This document shows positions 12,206 through 24,200 of a stretch of DNA of 64,000 bases, one piece after another (positions within the stretch are counted from its first letter, which is position 1; every line of letters starts with the position of its first letter). This DNA comes from Trebouxia sp. TZW2008 (lineage: Eukaryota; Chlorophyta; Trebouxiophyceae; Trebouxiales; Trebouxiaceae), in the NCBI GenBank assembly GCA_002118135.1, contig BDIU01000088.1:62001-126000 (forward strand). Reading direction: 5' to 3'. A program made the position numbers and the translations under genes. The notes under the pieces are model-generated. The model saw nothing but the letters and a program-made list of their open reading frames with translations. It did not search any database and had not been told where the DNA came from.

Positions 12206-15200
12206 TCAAGGATCATCAAGATCGGCAGTCACAGATGCACTGGTGCCAGTGTATGACTTGCTAGTGCTTGAGCCTGCGCGGACCAGCTGCTGCTGGGTGC
12301 TGTCCTGAGAAGCGATGCTCTTGCTCTGTTGTTTGGCCTTGTGCCAGCGCCAGGCAGTCTGCAAGTATATGACAATCTGCTCTGAAAAGCTATCTTGGAT
12401 CTGCCTGTAAGTGCTGGTGAGCGCTTTGACGCCCTCGACCTGCAGTCAATGAGGCAAGTTTCTTGTTGCACAGAAGACGCCACAAAGGTTGCAGCTTTGT
12501 CGGCATGGCTGACACAGCTAGCATGAAGCAGACTAAAATGCAGGCTGCTATGCAATCATGAATGCAACCCTGCCTGTCCGTGGAGCCAGCTTTCAAACTT
12601 TCAATATTAGGCAATCAGCCCCAGTCACACAGAAACAAATGCAGCATGGCAGCAAAATCTGCGCGTTTGCAAGCATCTATACTCGCCATATACATTGTAC
12701 ATGCTGGCAAAGTGTTTGAGAACACAGTTCAGAGCACAATGCGTTGGGGTGAGCGGTGAAGGGGTCTGACCCTGGCTGAGGGGGGCAGGCGGCGACGGCG
12801 CGCAAACAGCAGAGCCCCCTTCTCTGCCAGCAGGTAGGGCGTGCCCTGCAGCATCAGCACTGCATCCTCCAGCTGGCTCAGCACCTGCTCCAGCCTTGAG
12901 CCCTGCATGCCTCAGTAACATTGTCGTAAAAGCGTACAAGGTGGACATGGGTCTCTGACATGGGTGCCGTCGCAGACTTTTATAGAGTTGCAGAAATCTC
13001 ACTGGGCCTGCTGCTTGCACAACAGCATGTAAGCGGAGAGGAATATGGCTGTCAGGCCCAACAGCATGTTAGCGTCACAGCTACATAGCCTAATACAACT
13101 CAAAACAAGAAAGCTGCGGACTCAATTGCGTGATGCTCGGCCTGATGTGCAGCTTTTCTGGTCCATCATCCCTGTCCTTGTCAATTGTAACACTTTCAAG
13201 CTGGGATGAAGTTGAAATTGCTGACGCGCACCTGCTGCATGCACACACAGATACAGACCATGCACGCGCCGCTTGTGACCTTGCCGCTGCTGTGTGTGGA
13301 TGTGCTGATGTCAACAATGAGGCTGCACCTGGTCAAGATAGATGTTTTGCCAGCCAGTTAGGCTTGAAGAGCTTGCGGCTGTGCACTGCTGCAATTGCAG
13401 CATGAGCAGCTCCTGCAGCAGGTGGGCATATGCCTCCAGCTTCAGGCTGCCACGCTGCTCTTGTGTCACCCGCATTGCCTGCAAGATAGTGACCAGTCAG
13501 CCTATTTGATTACAAAGCAGCACATATGCAACTGCGTGCAGCAAAGCCAAACATGCCAGATTGTGTGTGCTTGTTCATTGGTACGATGACAAACATGTTG
13601 CATTACATGCAACTTCATATGATGCTGCCGTCAGCTATTCTGGTGGTGATAGGCAGATTCAGTGCCGTACGACCTTGGCTACCTTCTGCCAAATCATGAT
13701 TCCAAATGTGCATGCACACCAGGGCTGACTAGCGCATCGACAGGGACTGGGAGTGCTTCCTATGACTGTGCAATTCTTTGATGCAGCACCAGCCTCTGCG
13801 TTTGACCATGAATCGATGAAAGGAGCATGACCTGGTCCATGAGGCGGTGGTGAGGGGCGGGGAGGCCCTCCAGGCCCCCACGCATGTGTGCCCACATGGC
13901 CTCAAAGTGGCGCGTCACCAGCACTGTGACATAAATGTCCCTTAGCTCTTTAGGGCTGCTGTCCTCTCCCAGGCCTGTTGCAGGGCCTGTCATGGTCAGC
14001 TTGATGTGGTCTTTCACTACCTGCAGACAGAACACAGCTGGGCTTTTGCCTGGCTACTTGGTGGCTAGCGCTGCCAGGTATCATGTTGTGCATGCAAGTG
14101 CTGTCCTTGACTGCCAAGGCAGAAACAGCAGCCTGAATAGGCACAGTTTGTGCTTGATATCAGGCAACATCCCAATCAGTAAACATACAACCATAAAGTG
14201 ACACAGGGAAAGCTTATGTCACAGGACAAAGTTGTGCAACTGCAACATTCACCCACTCTTTTTGCGAGCTGAACGTACCTCATACCATAATCTAGTGCAC
14301 CAATTGAAAGCTAGTGATGATACATAAGCAGCAAGCATTATATGCCCTTGCAAGCACCCAGTCAAGAGCAGCTCCTTGCACCCACGCCAGTTTCACCTGG
14401 GACACGTGGCAGGCAGCAAAGAATGCGTCCAGGGAGAGGGAGGTCTGGCTGGCCACCCCTTCTGAGGCCATTTGGGCTGCCACCCCCTCTGCCACAAAGG
14501 CAGCCACCAGCTGGTCCAAGGCGGCGTCATCTACCCCAGAATTGGCTGGCAGAGCCTCCTCTATGAAATCCCTCACCTACAGCCACAAGCACCTGCAACA
14601 TTGGCTTATGGGCAACATCTTTTTGTGTCGTTCTCTGTGCCTGAGGCCCCTCTGTGGAGTCCCTCACCCACAACAGCCATGCCTGCATCATTGGCTTTTG
14701 GTCAACGTATTGTAGTGGCTTCTGTGTCTAAGCAAGGCTGTTTCAGCATGAGCAAAGGCAGCCACCAGCTGGTCTAAGGCAGCGTCATCCACGCCAGAGT
14801 TGGCAGGCAGAGCCTCGTCTACAAAGTCTCTCACCTACAGCAGCATTGGTGTTTGATCAAAATGTTGTTGGCCTACACACTTTCTTGGTAGTCACCAGAG
14901 GAAGTCGCCAGCTGGTCCAGGGCAGCGTCATCCACCCCAGAAGTGGTGGACAGAGCCTCTTCTATGAAGTATCTCACCTACAGCAGCATCGGCCTTCGAA
15001 AAAACTTTTTGAACTTGTGTCCCTGAGCCACAAAATTAGTCCAGCGCGGCGTCATCAACCTGGGAGTTGGCTGATAAAGCCTCACCTGCACCAAGGATTG
15101 GCTTCTGACCAACAAGAACTTTCAGTTTGTGGGGCTGAGATGATGTCACAGCCCACAACACGGGGTAAGCAGCATTCAGGATTCATGATGGACAGCGTGG

Positions 15201-18200
15201 AATATTGCGTGTCAGGTGATCTCACAGCAGCATATTGTGTTGGTCACAATAGGTATAAGTGCCAAGCTGGGCCTCTCTTTCTGACAGGAGCGTATCATTT
15301 CAGCAACTTGTAAGGGCCATGTGTTGTTGCATTACACAAACTGATGGCAGTATCTTTGGCGGCATTCCCAGAGGTCTTGCCTGCATGCATTTGGGCACAA
15401 TTGCTGATATGCCATGATCACAGCACAGAATCTGTACCTGAGACAAAGGTAGATTGCCATGGGCATTCAGCGGCAAGCGCTGAAAGACGTAGGGGAGCTG
15501 CTGCACCCTGACTGCCTCAATTCTGGCAGTCTCAGCGCACACCAGCATCATCAGCGTGGCACGCTGCAACTTCCACCCATGTGTCCCACTGCCTGTAGAA
15601 TTGAATCAGAAGTACTTTGCTGTTTGTAGCCATCGTGCGTTTCTGCACCTCTGGGGATCATTTTGCCAGCATCATCAGCGTGGCACGCTTCAATTTCCAT
15701 CTATGTGTCCCACTGCCTACGCAAATCAACCAGAAGGTTTTTGCCGTTCTCAGCAGCAGCTGCTATGCATTTCAGCCTGTTTGATGATCAATTTGACAGC
15801 AATCTGAGCCCTGATCAGTAGGCATGTCCCTGTTTTTGCGCAACTTACTCTGATGCTGGCATTTACTTTTCATGCATGCTTGTCGATCTATGAGTCTGTC
15901 AGCAAGTTGGCTACATAGCAGCTGGCTGGCAGGCATGTGTTTGCGCGTTGGCTGTGTGTATGTTTGCAGCGCATTGCCTTGCTTCAATACAAGTGCATGG
16001 CACGTGACAGCAGCTGGCACTGCCAAACCCTTTCCCATATGCCCACCGGCTGCAAACAGATGTAACAGCGCAGCAGACAGCTTACTAGATCAGTCGGTGG
16101 TGGATCTGGAAGCGTCAACAAGCTCACAGCTAGGGCTGGAACCAAAGATTGGCTTTGTCTTGAACAACACAAAGCCTTGCTTCTATGCCGGTGCATGGCA
16201 AATGTTGGCAGCTGTCATTACAAACATGTTGCTGCACAGGTTTACAGGCTGCAAAGAGTTTGTGGCAGCGCAACAGACAGCTTACTGCAGAGTCTGTAAA
16301 TAATCAGGTGACGCCAGGCTGCTCACGGCTTGCGCTATAACCAAAGGACGGCTTTGGCATGAACGCAGCCTTGCTTCCACCCTGGTGCATGGTTCGTATT
16401 GGCAGCTGTCGCTACAATTTCATTATTGCACAGGTTCACAAGCTGTAAGAATTTAACACAGCAAAGCAGACAGCTTACTGGTAGAGTCTGTAGTTGATCT
16501 GGTGACGCTAGGCTGCTCACGGGCTGGATTGAAACTAAAGGAGGGCTTTGGCTTGAAGAGCTGAGGGCCCAAGCCTGCAGAGGGCTCAGCAGCTTTGACT
16601 TGCCACTGCATATCCTCTGGGCTGGCTTCAGTGCTCTCTGCCTGCAGCTGAGCTACAAACGCTGCCCGGGTCTCTGATGAGCGCTCTCCAAGCACCATGT
16701 CACTCACCCATATTGCCTGCAACCATAGGCCACGTGTGGCAGTCCAACCACAATTCTTTGGTTTGTTCTTGTGAGTTTGAGCTTGTCATCTATACAGTCT
16801 TGATTGGGCATGGATGTCAATAGCGGCTGTGTAGCATTGTGAATCGACGAAGAGTAGTAGCTGCCAAATGGATGAAAAGCCACTGCCAGATGGCAGCTTG
16901 TCACGAGGGAGACTATAAGCAGCAGCTGTTGCTGACTTGTGGCTTACACCTTACAGCTGAGGCTTGCCAGCATAATGCAAATGCTTTGCAAGCTATCAGA
17001 GGGGCAGCTGACCTTGACTAGGTCCAATTGCCTTGAGCTCTTCACTTGGGTGTTATCAGTTTGGGCTGGGTACTCAATGCAGGTCATGGGGCATGGGCCT
17101 TCGCACAGCCTGTAAGTCTGTCCACAGGCTGCCAGTACAGGCATGTCCCACTCTTCAGTCAACAGCTTGGCCATGATGGTAATCCTGTCATCCTCCTGTC
17201 AGCAGCCGTTCCCAAACATGAACATTGTGCTGGAGGTTGGGCAGAGTGATAGCATGCACGGACTCATGGAAGACCCTACACGTAACTACCAAAATGTCAG
17301 CAGTCCATGCACAGTTCTCTTGAGCCATTCAGCAGCTTTCACAACTCATGGATTCCTTGGTCAAAAGCTCTCATGAGCTTCCATCATGTTCCTCACAGCC
17401 TTTCAAGTTTTCAAAGCTTTGCGCTTTGAATAGCAATGACTGCCAGGCTTGATTTACAGGGGCAGAAGCTATGCTTGGAACAGATGGCGCAATTTGAGAG
17501 CATACCAGCCTATATTTGGCGACAGTGTTGACCAGGCTAGCCATATACTCAGATGCCATAAGCTCCCCATACTTGCGCTGAAACCCTGTGAATGTCAGGT
17601 CTGGCAGAGAAGTAAGTTTGCTCCCTTTCTTGAAGCTGGCATCAGCCTGCTTGAGGACATTGTCCAGGATGCCAATGAGCCATTTGAGGGAGCGCACTGG
17701 CGCCTGAGGCCGGTGGGCCACAATGTCTGCCAGGCGCTGGTTTCTGATTGCAGAGCCAAGCTTAGCAGCAATGCCCTGCAGCAGTAGCAGTGCTTCTTAG
17801 AACAATACATATAATGCTTTGCTATGGGAACTGAGCTTGCCTGATTTAGCAGCAACAGTGCAATGCTTACCTTCAAGATTGACAGAAATGCTCAGCTGTG
17901 CTGCAATGCCCAAGCTCTTGGCATCAAGAGTGAATAACATGGCGGCAGCAAGAGCAGCTAAGCTGCAGCTGTCTTGTCCGTAGTAGATTATGACCCGAAT
18001 TTGGGTTCAAAGCAGCAATGCAATTACGAGACCAAATGTTCACTTGCCATAACTTTTTGATGTACATGCAAGCCTGCTGCAGCAGTTGATGGCATGCATG
18101 TCCAGACGTTGACACTGCTGACCAGCATTTGCTTCAAGAACATGTATGACTTTCACAATGTTGAGGTGTTGCTTCTAGACTTGCCTGATCTGCAGCAAGC

Positions 18201-21200
18201 TTTGCAGCACGCACAACGCTCATGAAGCTTCCATGACTGGTTGCAGAACTCATCTCGCTCTCAATGTCAAAGCTGTCACCTGCAGCACATACGTCATTGT
18301 ATGCAGCACTGTCATCAGCAACAGCTGCTTTCCACAGATGAACTGCATCACGGCTTGCATGCAATATCAATGCCACAGCACATGTACGATGCTACTCGTC
18401 GGCAGCAGCAGCAGCAGCAGCAAAAGCAGACTTGCACCTATGCTCAGATACCATGAAGTCAGCTTGCATGCTGCGCGTGTTGTAACTTTAGACCCTCTTC
18501 TCAGACTACCCAAGTTAGCGCTTGTTGCCTGACAGTGCCCTGTTTAGATGGCACATCCCCTAGCAATACTCCATGAGAATGCTCTTTACGACCTGTGGCA
18601 CTGCTATGAGGACTTTCAGACAGCAGGGAGTCCTTTGTGGCTCTCTTGAGGGGGGGCAGCCTGAGGGGCGCAGCGGGGGGGTTGGCTGGCGAAGACCACT
18701 TGACCAAATTCTTGGGGACCACACTTTTGGCACGGCCCAGGCCTTTCTTGCCGTCTGGTGCTGAGCCACGCCGCTTCTCAGGACTCACACTCTCTGCATA
18801 CCATATGTTGAGTCAGACAGTGTACCAAAAGAGCATTTTGCACGCAGTCTAAGTCATTCATGCCATGGGCTGTTACATATTGAGGTATGGGAATGCAAGA
18901 AGGCATGGTTGTCGAAGCACCAAGGTCATAGTGAACAGCACAGGATGCATCAAGAGAAGCATCAGCATCCTTCAATACCATGGATATGCAGCAACCGCAG
19001 ACATGCAGTCTTGCTAATGACACTGGCATGCAAAGATGACAGACATGCAGGTTCAGTGAAATTGGCACAGCTTACTTGAGGATCTCTGATGAGCGCGGCG
19101 CAGGCTGGACTTGAGACCCTCAGCTGAATCTGCACCTTCAGGCAGCCCTTGGCTCTTCCTCAGGGTGTCAGCTGACTCCATACTCTCAGAAAAACCCAGG
19201 CTCTTTTTGGGCAATGGAGGCAACATGCCTTCACCTGAGTACCATATAGCCGTCAAGGCCTATCATACAATGCACTGCCCAGTCGATGCATGCGCATGCA
19301 GCGGCTTGAACAATGGTCTGGCCGCTGAAGTTCTTCCACGAGCTCTAGCGCTGCTTTGGTCCTGTCGTCAGAAACAACTTGAAGATTTAAGTCCTGGTGA
19401 TGCATAGCAATACAGGCAGGACAGCTGGCAAACAGCAACAGGCATCCAGCACCACAATGGCAGCCACTGCTACAACAATGCATATATATATAAACATGAC
19501 AATAGTGGCAGCAAACAGCACATGAAGGCAAGGCTTTCTACCGTTTGGCTCCAGGTTGAGTTCCAGTGCTGGGTACTTGTCCTCTGCCTTGCTGGCTGCA
19601 CTGGGCTGATGGGGCAAGCCTGCAGCGTGGCGTAGCACATCCATCACGTCCTGCTTCCCCACTGACCTGCACATCATTACAAACGCCGTCAAGAAGGACA
19701 AGATGCACCATGCAGCGTGACTGAGAGGAAACATGAGTAATGAACCAGGCTTGCCCATAAGTCTACAGCAATCTTGCTTGGATGGGTATTAGGCCTCAGC
19801 AAAGCTTTTTGCTGCTTGTATGTCAGTGACAATGCCCGGTCTTGCGTAGTGCGTATTTGCACAGCAGGGTCCAGTTGGCTCAAAAGGCTTGCTTGCACGC
19901 TTTGTGGAAGCTCGCGCAGCTTTATGTGCAGGTGTCATGCATGACAGCAACACAATACGTACATTGTTGTGCAGGGAGCTTACATGGTGCTCATGCTGCG
20001 CAGCTCAGATGCTGTGGAGTGGATGGTGAGGGGGTCCAGCTGAGCCAGCACGTCTGACCTGCTTTCTGAGGGGATGCTGGCCAGCAGGGCCGCTGCCTCA
20101 GGCCGGCTCAGAGCACCTGCACTCAGCAGGGTCGGTCACCACCTCAACCATCAGGTTGGTGTTGATGTGAGAACCAGGTGCTGTCACTGCAGGTGCCTAG
20201 ATGTTTGGTTGCTGAGGCCCAAAGGCCATGTAGACCGCCATGGCATGCGCAGCCTGACATTTCTTTTGGCGCATCAAAAGCTTCAGCATGGTGCTAGGAC
20301 CATTCCTCCCAGAGGCTCAACACAACGCGTTGCTGACAGAAAATCCCTTTCATGGCAAGCAACATGTCTGCTCAAGCTATTTCTGGTGGCAAGCATGTCG
20401 CACCTAGTATGGCAGCAGCCACAGAGGGCTGTAGCGCTCTGAGGGCAGCGCAAGACAGTGTGAACATGGCCTGAACGCATCAAACGCAGCACATCTGGTA
20501 TGCCAGCGAATGTACCACATCAAATATGGCAGCAATCACATCTCACCTAGTATGGCAGCAGCCACAGAGGGCTGCAAAGCGCTGAGGGTGGCCACCTTGT
20601 CATCCATAGAGAGGCCATGCAAGGAGCTAGTAGTGAGGCTAGGCTCATCTATCTGCCGGGGCAGGGTCAAGGCTTCACCCACCAGGAAGGCGTTCAACTG
20701 GTCCAGGCGGGCAGGGGCCAGCATGCCTGTCACCAGACTGGCGTCCTCATTGTCCAAGTCCTGTACAACAGGACCTGGAGATGTTGCTGCCATAAGGAAA
20801 TGTACTCTAAACATCAGCGAGCTGTCACACAACCAGTAATGGCAGGGGTTGAGCTCAAGGGACCTTCTTCCCAAGAGAACCAAAGCGACAACACAAGCAG
20901 TTGCGCCAGAAAGAGCAATGGCAGCGGCTGTGGGTCAGCAGGCAGACCTTGATGAGTTGAACAAAGATTGACGTGTGAGCAGTGTGCAAAAGCTGTGCAG
21001 GCTGCCTTGACAAGCTTGGCAAGATCTGACCTTGATGAGTTTGGCGAGGTCAGACATGCTGGCAGCATGCAGCAGCTTCCTGGAGGTGGCAGAGGACATG
21101 CTGAGCAGGAGGTCCTTGCAGAGGGGGGCACCAATGCCCAGCAGGGCATCCATGCAAGCCTGGCCGGGCAGGGCCTGCAGGATGTGGGACATGTGCGTGA

Positions 21201-24200
21201 ACGGCACTGTCAGCAGCAGCTGCCTCTGGTCCTCCCTTGGCAGCTCCTGCACATCACACATCACTTGAGTGCACAATCGCCGGGGCATACGGGACCCTCA
21301 AGTCTCTGAGTGAGCATTCCTGGCATTCATGTGACTGTGCTTCAAGGCATAACAAGCTGTGAAGTATGTGGTCCCTTCCTTGAGCGAAGCCATGCTTTCC
21401 ACCTGTGATGTGCATTGTTGCTCATGCACAGTCGAGCACAAGCAGAGGGTTGCTCTATAGCCATGCAATGGCTTGCAAAAGGCTCAACATGTCGCTGTAG
21501 TAAGCGTTCCTTTGAGTACCTGTATGATGCTTGCAGCCTGCAGGGGCTTCATGGCAGACAGGGCAGCCGAGACAGACGCCGCCGTCATTTGCTCAGTCTC
21601 TGCCAGGGCCTCTTCAGCAGGCATAGCCGCCAGCCACTTGGCAGCTAGCGCCGGCCGCAACCTGTCAGCACAACACCCCGACTTAGCTCTGTCAAGGGAC
21701 TGACATCTAAAGGAGTAAAGCAGACCCGCTTGCTTTGCATCTGTTGCTGTGTAATTAGTCATAAGCATGGTGACAGAAGACAGTCACAGGGTTCCTCAGC
21801 ATGTAACAAAAACGCAAAGAGCCTTGGGAGGTATGCCAGTGGTCAGCACATAGCAAAGCACATAGCGTGATGACCAAGATTTGGACGTGTGCGTAAGCAT
21901 TGACTGCCAGCCAAAAGTAGTGCAGCAGCAATTACCGAATGTATCGCAGAACCCTGTCCACGAGGGCTTGGTCAATTTGCTCAACCTCTCTCAGCATCTT
22001 GGTGCGCTCGACTGACTTCATGACCAGCAGCATGCCAGCTAAGCTGTCATCACTGATCTTCAGGTACAGCTCATGCCTCTGGGTACTGTTGAGGCCCGCC
22101 ATCAGACCAGCTTGAGCCTGCAACTTAACATTAAGATATGTTCAGAAACCATTCCTTTGCATATCATACACTTTGTAATGCATCTTTGCTTTGTAAAGAT
22201 AAGCATGCTTTACTGAAATGGTCAAGAAATTTCTGCAAGCTTGCAAAAGGATGCTGCTACTGGTGTCGTGCTCAGCAGTTCACAAGCAATAGTGCTGAGG
22301 GCTGTGTTTCAGGCCAGACACGCTTGATAGCTGCACTTCATAACGTTTCATGGGTGTGCTTCTGACCACTTTATCACAGAAACAAAATATAGCATAAATA
22401 TATATGAGCAAAATGAGCATTTGATGGGTGATCAGGCCAATGACAGCAGCATGGAACGCAACATGCCTCTGGTGACAGCATTTTCATGATGAACTCCGGC
22501 TGCACGCTCTGGGTGCCAGACACCAGGGCTGTTACATCATGCATCTTCCTCTGCTGTGCTCCCTGCAGGGTCAGCATCAGGTTCAGTAATTCTGGTATAA
22601 TCTCAGCTTTTTGTTGCTGGCATACAGTGCATGCATTGCAGATAGATGCAAGATTCCCATATGATGCACACAGGCACAGTACCACACCAAGTGGGCTAAA
22701 ATGCACCTCATCCTGAAGCAATGGCTGCTGGCTGCCAGGGCTTGCTTAACAATGACCATCGAGGCATCAACCTTTTGATGCGCCTTGTGTTTAGCAAATT
22801 GTCACATCACAAATCAGCTGATGCAATGCACATGCAGCTGTCATGCTTTGGCAACTAGCACGCATGGTGTCCAGTCGTACCCTGACAGCTGCCGAGAAGG
22901 CATCTCCAGGGGTGCCATCCTTGCGCAGATTGGCAACGCCTTTCTTGAGGGCCTGCTCTACTTTCACAGCATTCACCTGCTGCACAGCTGCTGCTCTGGC
23001 GGCAGACATTCTCTCTAGAGCCAATGCTTGTTTGGCCAGGCTGCTGATGGAGCTTGGGCGTGGCACTGGGGGAGGTATCAGGTCTAGAGTTGTTGAAAGC
23101 CTGACTGCTGCACCTGCAGACAGACACCTGTCCTGTTTACCAGAGAGGGGAGTACCAGGCTGTGCCAACACTACCATCGCCTGTCACCTTTCAGCAGGAC
23201 TGCACTTGAGCAGCAGATAGGCTTCATTGCAGTGAGTTGGCATTGACAGTGGTTGATTGAAACATGCTGCATGCCAAATTGATTCAGCGCCGGTGGCATG
23301 ATGCTTCAGGTTGGTGGAATGTGCTGCAAGATAGTATGTGATGCAGTACAGTGTTGGTGTTGCAGGTCCCAGACAGACACACACCTGCAAACTGCCATCT
23401 GACCATGGCAAGACGCCGAGAGATGTGGTGCTGAGTGTCATCCAGTTCATGCTGGGCAGCTACAAGCTGTGTCTTGGCTGCTGTTGCTTGGGCGCTTTCT
23501 CTCTCCAATGCAAGCTTGGAAGACTCCACCTGCAACATGGTGCACTTACTGTAAGTTTATGTAATGTCAGATCTCAGTTGCTGCATCAACAAGCCAGCAT
23601 ACTGGCGTACATGACCTTGTGGTCAGATGCCTGTTACTGGGATGGTGCAATTCAAAATATGTCACAACTCGGCACAGGTAAGAGCCAGCCAGCAACTGTT
23701 ACCGTATAGACCTCTGCACACTGCAAATGTGCAAGCTTGGGAGTGCAAAAAGACGCAGTTGCCATTGCATTAGCGTAACTGCATTTGCTGTTCTGGGCAG
23801 CAGGTAGGCACATAGCACTGCGTGTGCAGGCAGACCTGCTTGCTGAGCTCCAGCTGCATCTGCGCAGACACTGTGTGCTGCATCTCATGCTTGACCTGCA
23901 TGTTCTCAGCAGCCAAGGCAGTGTTGGCCGTGGTCACCTGGTGCAGCTCTGCTTGCAAACTATCTGCAATCCACACACGTACTGTCAAGCAGTGATCATT
24001 TAACGATTGGTCATTTAGCGTTTGAAGCAATGGCTGATGGCATATCAAGCATGACTTGCTGTGCGTGCAGCATTCCAACCTTAGTCTGACGTGTTGCACC
24101 TTGCGTCCTGTGTGCACAATCTAATACTTTTGTGTTTGCTTGATAAAATCAGTGTGACTAGGCACTGGGGCTGAAACCTGCCTTTGCATGTTGCGTGCAG

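Noticed and set aside
13205..13245. Short terminal exon QVRVSNFNFIPA with stop
   Set aside because: Exon 13329-13478 joins exon 12771-12902 directly in phase 0, and the final exon 12206-12439 follows with a proper stop, so this stretch is not needed.
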